A DNA stretch of 64,000 bases from Gymnothorax reevesii (lineage: Eukaryota; Chordata; Actinopteri; Anguilliformes; Muraenidae): positions 48,830,501 through 48,894,500 of the forward strand of contig CM056573.1 of assembly GCA_029721435.1 (NCBI GenBank), read 5' to 3'. The notes under the pieces are model-generated. The model was given only the letters and a program-made list of their open reading frames with translations, made no database searches and was not told the origin of the DNA. Numbering within the stretch: the first letter of the stretch is position 1; every line of letters begins with the position of its first letter. Both the position numbers and the translations under genes were made by a program. This document shows positions 20,241 to 33,296 of the stretch, piece after piece.

Positions 20241-20512
20241 AATTAATTTATTGGTCGACCTCTCGGTCAACAGACCTTCCTCAAGACAACAAACCTTGCT
20301 TCATCCACTTGTATATGATGTCCCTTTCTCCCTGAATTTATAACCAATCGTTGTCTATATATCTACACTCATTTTAAAATATTCGATAAAACTTTGAAAC
20401 AGGCTGAGTGATGTAATGATGTAATATTTGACTAAAGCACTAAATACTTCTAAGCTAAATATAGCCTATTGTTACATTAGTCACTCAAAAGTAGACAGGT
20501 CAAACATTAACA

Positions 20513-20518
20513 CAGAGA

Positions 20519-20552
<34 letters not shown>
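20513..20552. repeat. (GA)n microsatellite
   Basis: About 20 GA units with one interruption. Confidence 0.95.
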
Positions 20553-20554
<2 letters not shown>

Positions 20555-22687
20555 ATCAATCGACCTGATTAATAATCATTCATTCTTATCAGTTTTTTTG
20601 CAGACGATTGGAGCGGCAAAGAGGAAGGATGAAAGAAGCCGGAGCCTTTGCTATGCAAATAAACACAGAACAGGTTGACTAATACGAAACATCGCCAGTG
20701 CACTGTTGTCCAGAAAGTTGTAGTAGGATGGTATATGAAAGCGTTAATTAAAAAATGATCAATGCGCCAGCCTCATTCACCCGCTGTTTTTAAAGTAGAG
20801 GACAGGAGTAGCCAACGTCTCACTGCTGAGGCTATACGAAATCGTTCTTGGGGATATGTGAAATGGAAATAGCAACGCATTCAACATCTCATCCAAATTC
20901 CAGACCATGAAATCAGACAGCTGACTTAAACATCCACAATATTAGCCTATGTCCGCGGTCATTGTCGCAAGTTCACGGAGGCACCTGAATTGTACTTACA
21001 GCTAGCTCTAAATTCAAGGCGATTCCGTTACGCTAATTCATTCTAATTTAATAATGTGCTCTAAGTCATGCATCAATTAATTACTAAACATTGATCATTT
21101 TTGCCCCTTTGCAGTTGGCTTACATTTAGGTTCTGGGCTAATTTCCTGCCGTGAATTCGCATTTAGAATCATGGTGATGCAACTCTTATGCTCCTGTCAA
21201 AAACATGGTAAATCTGTTGAACCTGACTTGATGATGCATACAACTGATCTGGAAGCATTCACAGTGATATTTCAAGTTTTCACCTGCTTTCGACGGCTAT
21301 CACAATTCATATATGCTATGATGGATCAACTCTAAATCTCGAAATGTAACTTGAAATAATAAATTTTTCGCACAGCCCATTTGTTTCCACTTCGTGCTCA
21401 AGAGACTTGTCGCCCAAACAAGAAATTACCTAAATTCTGGTGTTAATGAGATCTAAGATTACATCCACAAAGGAGGTTACTTTGAGGTCTCGGAATAGCT
21501 TAATAACCACCCGGTCCACGCAATAAGATCGGTTTCCCTAATGAGAGGGGAAGATGATGTGAAAAATTATTCTGGTACAATTGAGATACTTCCGGTTGAT
21601 ATATAAGTCATAACCAACAGAGGATAACTGAATACCCTGGTGCCTCAGGAAAGGAAACAATGCTCGACAAGATTACAGTTCCAAAAAACTTTAATGATTG
21701 TTAACATTTCATCGCAATAGGCTCCCGAGTACACACAGTGTAACAACCTCACTAAAGGTTCAATAAACCACTCGGTAAACAGAGACGCTGGCCAATAATA
21801 CAATTTGGAGCCCCCTGCAGAGAAAATTAGACGAAGAGATCATTTCCGAAGCTGTCCCTTTGATGAGAGAGAACCTTTATTCCGGAACAGAAACAACTTT
21901 AAATCCCCGCGAGAGCAGAACCATCGCGTTTAAAAGCCTTGAGGTAAACTCCACTCTTAAAAATAATATGGACTGAGAAGCCAGCGGTGGAGTAAGATTT
22001 TATAAAACCGAACCGATACGCTCTGAATCATATCCATAACACTGAACAGATTTATTGGTGGCTCCCTCTTAAATCATTGTTGTTGCTGTCCCGCTGTTGT
22101 AGATGGATTGGTTGAACCCTGTGACGTCCTCCTGAATTATATTCTCGCAGTGAGCATGCGTGAAATCCAGCGCAGGGTGGAGTTCTAACCCAAAGTTCCG
22201 ACCGTCCCCTTGCACGTTCCTTCCAAGACACTACTGTACTATCGACTTGTGTTCCTAGTTCTCGCATTTCAGAAACGCTTAGACTTGCTAATCTTACCCG
22301 GCCTTAATGTGCTGTTGGAAATACGAGCAGTGCGCGCATGAACAGCCCAATTTCTCTGCCGTAGTATTTATTATCAGTCCAAATTAGGCTTACTGCATAC
22401 TCATAAATATATAAACCGAGTCATTCAATAACCTAATTTTCGTCTGGTAGGCCTATCATTGAGGGCTATTAAAATTTTCATTTGCTCTTAACACTCGTTT
22501 TCTGGTCCAATCGATATAAGCCGGTAATGAAATTATTCATAGAAAGGTTCACTACAGTAGCCTCTGGCTCAAACTTCCGGAATTATCTGGCTACATAGTC
22601 TAAATATCAGAATTCCCCCCCAAAAAGTGCGATGGCATTTGCTTTATGCGTCTGTTTTGATATGCACTGTACGGCCATTGAGTTAAA
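20553..22687. other. Unique-looking sequence without recognised genes
   Basis: No transposon or conserved exon recognised. The part around 21980-22340 is richer in CpG than its surroundings and has scattered CCAAT and CRE-like (gtgacgtc) words, so regulatory content is possible. No open frame there has a recognisable domain. Confidence 0.4.
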
Positions 22688-22733
22688 ATAACAACAACAA
22701 CAACAACAATAATAATCATGATAATAATAATAA
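22688..22733. repeat. (AAC)n/(AAT)n compound microsatellite
   Basis: Short AAC run changing into AAT units. Confidence 0.9.
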
Positions 22734-22938
22734 CAATCAGCCTTTAATGATTGTTAACAGAATTGTTATGTCGACAGTAGGAGGCTGTTTAATATTTGCG
22801 CAGCACACTTGGTGTAAACTTGACCACTTCAGGGAAAGTACAAGACTGAATAGCAAATACTTTCGGCGCACAGTTCTTGCTCCTCTCGTGTCCAGAAGGT
22901 AAATGCTGCAGGAGAGGCAACAGGGTTTCCAAACGCAT

Positions 22939-23040
22939 TGATTGACAGTTCCGTGTTATCCAATCACGTTTCCAGTATTGAGCAGCGTTGTATGATTGGC
23001 TCTTACGTTTCAAAGTGTCATAAACGCAGTTTGACCAATT
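22939..23040. promoter_or_regulatory. PBX-MEIS/PREP decamer with three CCAAT boxes
   Basis: tgattgacag (22939-22948) is the exact TALE homeodomain (PBX with MEIS/PREP) decamer. It is followed by CCAAT boxes at 22960-22964 (plus), 22995-22999 (minus) and 23035-23039 (plus), about 35-40 bp apart. TALE factors and NF-Y are known to share such sites in early zebrafish embryos. No transcript or exon next to it is recognised, so promoter versus enhancer cannot be decided. Confidence 0.4.
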
Positions 23041-26000
23041 ATATTGCAGAAATGCAAATTATTAAAATTGCCTCTATTTGTTGTGTTGTTTTAAGTCTAC
23101 TCTCTGGCGCCACGAAGAGGAGACATATCGAACCGTTCTGATGTGGAATTGGTAAATTTCTTATCATCTAGCCTACTTTCATCTTTCATTCAGTTTTTAA
23201 GTGATGGATGCATTGCCACTTTGTCGAATAATGCAAATGATGTATTAATCACGGCAAAAGTAAATAAAAAAGTAGACCGAAATAATAATAATAATAATAA
23301 TAAAGCAAGGAAGAACGGAAGAGGAAAGGCCTATTTATAGATTTTATAGATTTTGCACTGGGCAAATTAACATTTGACCACGTGGGGGAGCAGATCGCTA
23401 CTTCATTACTTCACCCGTTCACGTAAGCAACTTACCGAGGTCAATATTAAATTAAAACCTAAACACTGCCAGCCGCTAATACTATTTATTTTGGTATTAA
23501 TTACGATTAGAAAGATTACAGTCTCGAATGACAAAGATCTCCAGCTTTCCGCCAGCTTCCATATTTTCATTTGTTTTTTGTTACCTGATTTTCCTATCCA
23601 ATCGAACTGGCCTTATGCCTTTTTAAACTCACAAGCACAGTAGATTATGGACATATCGCAGGATGCTGGCGCGTTCAGAGCTTGAATCTGCGATTTAAGT
23701 GAGTGAAAAGTGGGCACATGATGAAGGTGCGGTGAAAGTTGAAGTAGGCTAATAACTGATGATGCATTTCTGCTTGAATGAACTATGCCCTTTTTGGGCA
23801 TACTTTGAGAGGGAGAGTTAAACAAATTAGTCATTCAAAGAATCTGTTAGGATTTGTGTCACATTTGACGTGCATATCCTTATCTATCCCATGGAGGTGT
23901 TTATCGTCGTTGGAGTCATTATAAGATTTTCCCCCCTAAAACATGCATTTTAGTGTCAGCAGATTGGCATGTGGGCAGTTTGCTATATTGGCTACTGAAA
24001 ATAAGACTTTAGGAGAGCTGTCAGCATTGGCATTTTTTTGTAATATCCAAGGATCTAAATTTTGACTGCCCATTACTGTGACTGCCAATTTAAGTGTTGT
24101 CAGAAAGGGCTTCCATCATAAATAGTGTTGAGAAAAATGCCATTGATCCATAATTTTTTAAGTAAGGAATGAACGTTATGTTTTGGGAGGGTTCATCACC
24201 TCAACTTTAGAAAAAATGACTAAAATCATATTATTTTATATTTCATATAAACATTTTATTCTATGAAAAGACATCATGAGGGGCTCAGTTGGCTTTCAAT
24301 AATTTGTTTAAGGCCGTATGCAAGCCGTGGTTGGACTTTGCTTCAGTCATTTTCGTTACCTACTATGCCTTGACATTAAAACTGACATCATTGGAAAGCT
24401 CCTTTCCTGTTCTCTCAGACAATAAATTTGATTTGAGTTTCCATCCCAGGGAAGTTTTTGCTGTGCAGCATTTGTTGCCTCTGTGTGACTGGGTTCGGCC
24501 TTTTGTCTAGTTCTCACTAGAATCTGATCAGTATCAGATGCTTGATCCATGTTTGCTTTTCAAGACCATAACTCTGTTTGATGAACACTCTATAAAAAAT
24601 ATTGATATTATTATTTATGTAGCCATTCTCATGAATGACCCAGAATAAAGGTATTTGATGACAGCCTGAATCATTACCTCAGCGAGGATGTGGTTAGGGT
24701 TGTGTTTTTGCCATTTCTGTTCATCTGTCATGTAGAAATTACAGAAAGGATTTATATGATACCTACATGATTTACACATAGATAGGTTAGTCCTGAATAA
24801 AGGAAGAGATGTATAGATTTTCATTCCAGTCGGTCAAAATTTGCAATTATGCTGAATACTTAATTTGCCTCATCAGAAGAGGTCTGCCGTCAACTGGGTT
24901 GTGAAATAATATTGATCCCATATGCAATTTCACAAGATTTTACCTATAAGTTTCCAAAGAGTGTCTGTGCAGCTTTGCATGACTTGATGTAAGAAATGAA
25001 CAGAAAGAAAGTGAGAGAGCCATATCTGATTCACCTCAATAAGGGTTTTCTTGCAGATAAAGTAGTATTGTTAATATCAATGTTGAAATAAAATCTTATT
25101 TCATAAATTCAAGAAACCTGGAAGGCCATATCACACGAATATCAAAATAAACTTTTTGTCATGAAAAGTAGCTTGAAGTTCACAGAAGGTAAATAATTGT
25201 GCTTTCATTTTCAATTGTTCTTAAATTGGTTTTCACTGTGAGAGGACAGAACATGAAGAATGAAAAATGTTCTTACATCTGATAAATTTACACAACAAAA
25301 TCATCACAGGCAGTGTTATAGTAGGTCATATAAAACTATTATCTCGTGCTTGTGCCCAAAAAAAACGAAGGAAATCTTAGTTATCTGTAAAAGTGAAATC
25401 TTTTTTTAAATGCCTGACCTTGTCATTGCTTATTGCATATTTTGATCAACTGAAGCAATCAGTTGAGTGCAATCCTTCAGCTTACGACAGTAAAATCCCA
25501 TCTCTTGTATTTTAAAGTTTTTTTGTACGGAAAATACATTCATTTTGTTTTGCACATTACATTGCGGCAGTCATAGCATAGTTTATGCCCTTTTGGTCAC
25601 ATAAATAAAAGTTCCAAAGCCTTAATCTTTCCTTAATATATTATGAATGAAACCCGTTTTCATAAATCACTTCGTAAGTTTTGTATAAATCTGTATTTTT
25701 TTCTTAAATTTTTTTTTCAAAGTGTATTTTTCCAGGCCATGCTTGTCATCAGTCATACACATCTGATCAAATTTCATTCATTTTATTTTACTGTGGTGTC
25801 CCAGGGTCTCGTGAGAATGGAGAGGGGAAGAGCTGGATAGAATAGAAATGTAATCTTATCAATTTTGAAAAAAGGTTGACAAGCCATCCATTTGAAATAG
25901 AAAATTATAAATGAATGAATCTGATATGTGAAAAGGATTTTGTTGGTGAACTATCATAAATCTATCATATACAATACAATTAATGGGGACTTAAATGGCC

Positions 26001-26460
26001 ATTTTGTCAATATTGCATAATGGATAATGTATTGACAAATATACTTTCTTGTCATAAAAATGACATGGAATTTTTAGGAATGAGTTCAGAACAATATTTG
26101 TCCTGTCATGTATAAGTAATTTTGCTTTTTACTTGGAGATTTTATGCCCAAGTTCACAAACTACATCATATATAGACACTGTACTGAAGCCTCATTGGCA
26201 TACATAGGAAAATGGGCATATTTAAAATGTAAAATACCAGACATTTTAGTTGAATTTGGAATTTACTGGTTATTATGGCCTCATAGAACAAACTTACAGT
26301 TTCAATTTGAGGGTATTTCAGTTCAAATCTATTTTATCATTAAGAGCCTGTACAGAAAAGGTTACAATTTCCAAACTGGGCAGAAGAATTATATAAAGAT
26401 ACCCTCAAATGAAAGCCCAAAGTTTTTCCCATAACCTCATATCGACCAATCATCCAACTG
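23041..26460. other. Unique-looking AT-rich sequence
   Basis: No gene or repeat family recognised, apart from the short (AAT)n run at 23281-23301. All open frames are short and without known domains. Confidence 0.45.
23281..23301. repeat. (AAT)n microsatellite
   Basis: About seven AAT units. Confidence 0.9.
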
Positions 26461-28072
26461 ACCCCTGACTGGCAATGCACAAACAATACAAAAAAAACCA
26501 AACCAAAACAAAAAAAAACAAAACAAAACAAAAAAAAAAAAAAAAAACAATTTAATCATAGAGAAACAGAATATCCCAACATGTGAAAAATACTTTACTT
26601 TATTAATGTTTCAATGGACACAACCAAAATCATAGCAATCATTTAATTAAAAAAAAAATCTCAACAAAACCAAGGTTTCATAATGACTTGCACCCTTCAT
26701 TTTGTATTTAGTGCGACCACCTCTGGCAAGGATAACAGCAGGGAGTCCATTCCTTCTGTAATTTTTGGTAAGGTTAAGGCACACTTTGTGGGGGATTTTG
26801 GACCATTCCTCTGAGCAGATCCTTTCAAAATCCTTCACATTCTTGGGTTTGCACTGATCAACAGTCCTCTTCAACTCAGCCCACAGGTTTTCAATTGGAT
26901 TGAGGTCTGGCGACTGACATGGCTATTGCAGAACATTGATTTTATTGTCACAGAACCATTCCTGTGTGGGCCTTGAGGTATGCTTGTTGGAACGTCCACC
27001 TACAGCCAGGTCACAGCCCTCAGGCGGAGACAACCAGATTGTCAGCCGAAATATCCTGATACATGGTGGTATTCATTATGCTATTAATTTTATACAGTGC
27101 CCCTGGACCACTTGAATTAAAACAGTTCCAAAACATAACTGACCCACCATTTTATTTCACCGTGGATATGAGGTGCTTCTCAGTGTGTGCATCTCTTTCA
27201 ATATCAAACATGCCGATGCTGTATCCAACCAAAATGTACAATTTTGGTCTCATCCGACCAAAGTACCTTGTTCCAGTCATAACTTAAATGACATTAGGCG
27301 AACTCCAAGTGCTTTCCTCTGTGTCCTCTGGTCAGAAAAAGCTTTCTTCTAGCAACTTATCCAAAGGGCCTGTGCTTGTGGAGGTGGCACCTGATGGTGC
27401 TTTTTGAAATCTGGTGACCCCAAGGTGCCATCATGCCCTGCAATTCCTTCACAGTGATTCTTGAGGATATTGTTGCTTTTCTCATCATCCTCCTCAGTAT
27501 CTTGATGGACAAAATACAATTGTGTCCTCTACCCTTGTGGTTTTCAACAGTTCCATATCTTCGGCATTTTTAAATAATTGCCCTGACAGTGCTTAGTGGC
27601 ATATTCAATCGTTTTTGAATCACTTTGTTGTCATTAACAGATTTATGACGGTCTATGACCATCTGCCTGCTTTGAACAGACAGTTGTTTTGTTTTCTTCA
27701 TGTTGTTGGAGGACAAAGTGATATTGCATGTTTGTTACCTTATTTTTATACCCTAGTGAAACAGGAAGTGATGTTATTGCTCAATACAGTACCTTGGCAC
27801 TTTGATAAAGCTTAAATAAGTGGAATTTGGTAGCTTGTTTAATTTTGTTATTTACTGTAATCTTTAAGGTTGCCATTAATTGTGAAACCTTGATTTCATT
27901 GAAATTCATCTTTAGTTAAATCAGTGAATGATTTCTATTGGTTCTATTGGAACATTAATATTGTACAGTATTTGGCATTTAGAGTTTCTCCATAAATATA
28001 TATATTTTACATTTTTTAAAGAATTGTTTGTGCACTGCCAGTCAGGGGTGCCAATAATATTGGAGCCCACTG
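26461..28072 (-). mobile_element. Tc1-type transposon relic
   Basis: The right end reads, inward on the minus strand, CAGTGGGCTCCAATATTATT followed by the ggcacccctgactggcag block; TA follows at 28073. The left end retains only the inner part (acccctgactggcaatgcac), so its outermost ~25 bp are gone. A-rich runs at 26480-26550 expand the left end. Confidence 0.8.
26647..27701 (-). pseudogene. Tc1-type transposase, heavily mutated
   Basis: Start codon at 27701 (MKKTKQLSVQSRQMVIDRHK). Helix-turn-helix residues follow, then a catalytic Asp in WNKVLWSDETKIVHFG. SVSRQTSIQLKTCGLS shows a shifted version of [11 protein letters not shown]. The clean last frame reads NVKDFERICSEEWSKIPHKV and ends ILARGGRTKYKMKG. 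More than ten stops and frame changes lie between. Confidence 0.85.
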
Positions 28073-28102
28073 TATATATGTGTGTTGCTGTCAGATAGTA
28101 AA

Positions 28103-28221
28103 ACCAGTCATTACATGAAATGAATTAACAGTTCAGTCATTTCATGAAATGACTAGTGTTTAACTTCAGTCATTTCACAAAATAGCTAAAAATTGTTTAG
28201 TCATTCCACAATATGACTGGT
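28103..28221. mobile_element. Palindromic MITE-like element
   Basis: Ends accagtcatt and atgactggt are inverted complements. The middle holds a perfect 20-bp palindrome (agtcatttcatgaaatgact, 28135-28154). agtcatt-type words recur five times. Non-coding. Confidence 0.6.
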
Positions 28222-30165
28222 TCCATAATTTGACTATATCAAGTGTTTTTTTTTTTATTTTTTAAGCATGTCACCTCATGTTATTGTGATTTCAATGGCT
28301 AGTACAGGTATTTAGTTAACATTACCGAGGCAAAGAAAGCCATGTCAAATAAATGAATTAATCAATACATTTCAAAATAAAAATAGAATAAATAGCTAAA
28401 TAAATGAGTATGGAAGTTGAAATGTGATGGGTCATACCTTCCAGGGAAATTGTGCAGTAGGTGATAATTACGTTTCACATTGAAGTGACTCATTACTTCT
28501 CATAACTTACAAATTTGGCCAAAAAAAGGTGGCCTGTGATTTCATGTGCTGGTCCAGCTTTGACTAGTCTTCCAAAATTTAAATTTTTGCTGCTTGTAAT
28601 GGACTGACTGGCTACATAATGAGCCCCACCTCAGGAAACAGTATTGCAATTAGTGCAAACATTGATTGAATTGTTGAATATTTGTGAAATGGACAAATAT
28701 TTTTTCATCTTAGGAATGACAATAAGTTTTCTTGCAATGTGTAAATATAAACACAATATTGCGACAACACATTTCAAAACCCTCAGGACTTTTTCATGGT
28801 CACTCACAGATGTTCCGGTTTTGATGTTATTCAGACTTACAGTGCCTGACAGTTGAACAGGTAGTGAATGTGTCTGTGCTCAGGGTCCTGCTTTGCATAG
28901 GCAGGTAATGGGTACTCATAGCTCCATCGCTTTGGCTCCCTCACACCCTACAACCTCCCCAGAGAGCTGATTAAAATGTTGCTGGTCGGATCACTGGCAG
29001 GCGTTTCTGTGCAAGATGAATGTGGTGTTGACGGTCTTCTGCATGAACCCTCATTGATCATATTGTGGCTGGTGGCACGGGACCTGAGGAGACGGGCACT
29101 CGAGTGGCTAATCAATGCTGCATCCTTCTACCCCTCCCCCCTCACCAATCCCTGCATGCTGAAGTTGTTTAGTGCACCATCAGTGACTGGCTGAAAGACA
29201 CCACACTATTGACCAAACAGCATGAGAAAGGATTAGATTTCCTGACGAAGGTCGTGAGTAACATACATAGGACTGGTCTCTCACTGTTTGCGCATTTTTA
29301 ACAGCCTGCGTCCGCCTGCCTTATCAGGTTTCCACACACCCCATTAGTTCTTCCTTTGGCCTCCAAGCACTGAATGGACGAGGAACCAGTCATCTCTTTC
29401 ACGGTTTGGTGGGTTTTTTTTTCCACATATTTTCACAACAATAGCTCTTACCTTCTGTGATTTTTTTCATTCTTCTCATTTAAACTGAGTGGCTAACCCA
29501 CCGCGCATTTCTAAATATATTTTTGTCAGGACATTATTGTCTTCAGCATGAGAACAGTCCCTTATGTTATGACTTGTACCACAGTGTTTGATTATACCGT
29601 TGAGCAGGGACGAAAGAATGTAAACTGACGTTGCTTGAACACTGGCACTGGAACGAAAGCTAAAGGCATTTCTTTGCTGTTAACCCTTTAACTACCACAC
29701 CAAGAAAAAAAACCAATGAATGGCGCAAAATGTACTGTACCAAATATTTGAGCCAGTCATTAGAAGGGTCAAAATAGAAAAAAGTGTGTTTTGCCATTGT
29801 CTCTTTCACAGTTTCTGCTGTTAACATCCTGCAGTGTCGATATACATTTTTTTTCCTAGGAGTTAACAAGAAATACATGTTTTTTTTTTTTGTTTTTTTT
29901 TTGCGAGTCATTCTCCCTTTCCTATGAGCAGCTCTAAACTCAGTCATCCTGTGGCTCATTCTTCATGGAAGCAACTGCAGAGGCTCTCTGCTGTGGATGT
30001 TATTATGCGCGAGTTCTGTGTCACTGCTGCTCTAGAAAGCGCTGATCTTCAGGAGGTGATACAATGTTGCTGCCCAGAACATCAGAGGGATGCCTGTAAT
30101 GGCTGTGTTGACTGGCCCCTGACACCACGACCTCCTAACCTTGGGTCATTGAGTCTGAGGTGACA

Positions 30166-30179
30166 GTTTCCATGGTAAC
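30166..30179. promoter_or_regulatory. RFX X-box-like palindrome
   Basis: gtttccatggtaac contains one perfect RFX half-site (ggtaac) and a second with one mismatch, spaced by AT. Binding is inferred only. Confidence 0.3.
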
Positions 30180-30625
30180 AGAGCACTTAATGTGGGGAGA
30201 ATGGGCTCCAGGCACTGAAGTGGGGGGAGGGGATTAGGTGGCGAGGGAGCTGTTATTCTCTTTTCCCATCTGGCCAGAATAATATCTTACCTTCTGGATC
30301 CAGGCCACAGTATGCTACCAGTTGGTCACAGTCAAATCATTTGAAGAATGTACTTAGACTTACCTGTACTGGTTCATCATGTAAAATATAAACACAGTTC
30401 ATTCTCCAACCACATGTCCTTCTCTGATTTAATTAAGTTTTCTGCATGACTTTTCCACTTCGTTTCATCTTTAATCCATGATATTTTACTTACTTTGCAG
30501 GTGGATTCACATCAAAAGTGCAAATTAATTTAAAAATAAACAGTCCTTGTAGAAATAAAGTTTTCTGTCATTTTTGGCATGTGAGAAGATCCTCTTTTTC
30601 TCAGGGATGTTTTCTCTATAATAGC

Positions 30626-30626
<1 letters not shown>

Positions 30627-30658
<32 letters not shown>
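30627..30658. repeat. (ATT)n microsatellite
   Basis: About ten ATT units. Confidence 0.95.
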
Positions 30659-31747
30659 CTTGTTCTTCCTTATTGTAAGTTTGTTTCTTTTTACTGCATT
30701 GAGAATGCTGTATGGTGAGCCCTGTGGCCAGGACTGTCTGTAATTACAAATTACCAATCTGTGTTTCATAACGGTCACTGGTCTCTAGACATACAGGTAA
30801 ACACAAAATAAGGTTTATGGCATTAGGCGTGAAGAAATTCACAAAAGCTGTCTTGGATTCAGTCAAGTTCTCCATTATTCAGGGTCAGGGGTGACAAGAA
30901 TTCCTCTTTCCCTGGGTAGAGTAGGTAATGGCTGACAGATGTGTCCAAAATCTAACTGTTTCTTGGTGAAATGGTAAGTCTATTTTTTTTCCAGAACCAT
31001 TGGGTGTAATCGGCAGTGTTTCTCCTGGAAAATTACATTCCTACAGCCAGTGGTGAATACACTTCTCACAGAGGGTCAACAGAGCTCTTTTGTCAGCAGA
31101 GACGGGCATCCAGATTCCCGGAGCCCAGCACTCCAGCTCCTGCAAGTGGAGGACTGTGCGGCTCGGACCGTGTCTGACTGGATCCTATTCACTACTGGAG
31201 CGGTGGTGCCAGACCCACTACCCTCCAGTTAGAGAGACGCACTTCAGGCGAGCAAAACTTTTCTGAGGGAGGGTAAACTGCCAAGCCAATTTGTTTGCGC
31301 TCTTTTAATGAGTTCATGTCACTATTTCACAGTGAGCATTACAGTTCAGAAGAGGATAAATGTTGTAGAATGTGTTTATTCATTGGCCAGTTTCATTTTC
31401 ATCTGTCCACCCTGCCTATTTTAAGCATGAAGACAGGAATATGTTTTGGCATGACAGATTGATCTAAATACTCTGTTTAAAGTCAAATTTGTGATGACCT
31501 TATGACGAAAATGATATATGTTTGTGGATATTGTGCATATTGTTGAGTGATTTTATGATGCCATGCCACTTCAATTATGCTTTCTGGGCATGCATCTTAT
31601 TTCATTTGCATCATTTGACTGCAGCAATATTGCTAATTCAATTCTTGAGTTGAAATAAGTATGTCTGACATTGAACCTTGTTATCTTAATATACAGAATT
31701 AACTATGATTTAAATCGCAGTGTTTAGCCTGACATTCTGCACCGCCC

Positions 31748-32310
31748 TGTTATGATCCAGACCAGGAGTCAGTGCAAAGGCAAAGTACAATTCAATAGTG
31801 GAGTTTATTGATAGTAATACGGTAGACAGAGGGATGGAGCCCAGAGCGTAATGACGCAGTTCAGTTCAGATTTAACTGGCAAGGGTGCATGGATGTCTCT
31901 GTGTCCGACCAGTGGCTTTCCGGGACAGCTTCCAGATGGAGTGCACACTTTGCATGAACCAAACTGTCAGGCAGTAGGATGTAGCAGTATAGCTGGAATG
32001 CAGCCCTAACCCTGGTGACCATGGAAGGCTTGGGAGGTTGTTCTTAATAAACTGAGCAGAGGAACAGACTGAGATTTAATTAACAGGATCATAGTCCCAA
32101 TGCTAGAGACTGAGAGTAAGGCTTGGGAGCTTGTTCCTATTAACGGAACTAGGTAGAGAACTTCTGTAAATTAATATAATGAAAGGTTCCAAATTATTTC
32201 AGAAGACAAAGAGATTTACTAGCAAACACCCAGAAAGCAAAGCACCCGGGGGGGTGGCTGCTTGAAGGTGTTTCCTACACCTGAGGAAACACCTTCAAGG
32301 CAGGAAACCT
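31748..32310 (-). repeat. LTR-like fragment, minus orientation, right limit uncertain
   Basis: The minus strand ends ggtctggatcataaca, preceded by an AATAAA (31804-31809) at the same distance as in the solo LTR at 12045. aggcttgggag.ttgttc occurs twice (about 32029 and 32122). No matching TG start or target duplication was found on the right, so it may be truncated. Confidence 0.4.
32261..32299. repeat. Perfect 16-bp-stem hairpin
   Basis: cttgaaggtgtttcct, loop acacctg, then the exact inverted complement aggaaacaccttcaag. Confidence 0.9.
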
Positions 32311-32734
32311 TAAAAGATCAAAAGAAAGGGTGTGTGCTAAAATGTACAAACGAAATACAAAGGTATAATTTCTTTGAAATCTTTAGTAAATAACTAAATG
32401 AATAATGGCCTGTTTTATTATCTTTATGTTAATAGAGCATGCAGTAAGGCAGCTGTTCTCAACCTTGATTTCTTAAAAAAATTGAAATAGCCAATCTACG
32501 AGCTCCCAACACATTTTCAAATATTCACCGATGAAATAATTATAATCAACTATGGGCTCCCCCAAAACATTTCCCTGTAAAGTGGAGTGTTTGTAGAAAA
32601 CCTCCGAGGTTGAGAACCTCTGCAGTATAGGATACTTAATGGACCATTTCAGCATTTTTACCTTCGTCTGCATGTTTTTAATATGCCTTATTTAGAAAAT
32701 AATCATTTTACTGAATTTGGTGTTTTAAAGTTCT

Positions 32735-33051
32735 GCGGGGGTTGCTCCAAAGTTGTCCATTGGTGACATCATGTAAAGGTTTGGCCTTGCAGTCCCTCCC
32801 CTGCTGCATTCCTTCACCTCCACCTTGACGGGTAACAGGTATGGCCCGTTAAGGTGGAGGTGAGGGCAAAGTATGCCTCTGCATTTTATTCTTTTCTGGC
32901 ATTTGCGACCTGCGTTCTTCTGCATTTAGCTCTGTTTTGTTAAAACTCCAGTTTTTTCTAACCAGCCTGGCATTTGAACCTTTTGTTTATTCAGGCCCTT
33001 GTTCCTAACTCCCGCTGGATTGGCATCTGGCGGGTAGTAAATCCATGACAC
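32735..33051 (+). repeat. Segment related to the interior of the pogo-like copies, possibly an LTR fragment
   Basis: aaggtttggccttgcagtcc through gcctctgcatttyattc parallels 61310-61450 in the same order. It includes a 15-of-16 stem (32817-32832 with 32845-32860; cctccaccttgacggg). After 32900 the sequence differs and ends atccatgaca, an LTR-like tip. Confidence 0.4.
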
Positions 33052-33248
33052 ATCACTGCCATTCGGGCATATGGCAGTGATATCACTGACTTGTAGACTA
33101 CTTTGGCATGCTCCTTGTTGAACTATACCAAAAATAGAGGAATAAAGTGATTATTTTTTTAATGAGGCATATTAAAAACATACAGAGGAGGGTTCAAAAT
33201 TGTTGAAATGGCCCTTTAATAATAACATTGTTTCAATGTATAATGCAA

Positions 33249-33251
<3 letters not shown>

Positions 33252-33290
<39 letters not shown>
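33252..33290. repeat. (AT)n microsatellite
   Basis: About 19 uninterrupted AT units. Confidence 0.98.
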
Positions 33291-33294
<4 letters not shown>

Positions 33295-33296
33295 CA

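Larger units (their letters stand above)
28222..31747. other. Unique-looking sequence, possible conserved non-coding islands
   Basis: No coding exon recognised. Islands of less AT-rich sequence occur at about 28870-29260, 29920-30310 and 31030-31260. The last part (31320-31650) includes a POU octamer atttgcat (31604-31611). Whether any are conserved elements cannot be decided without alignment. Confidence 0.35.
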
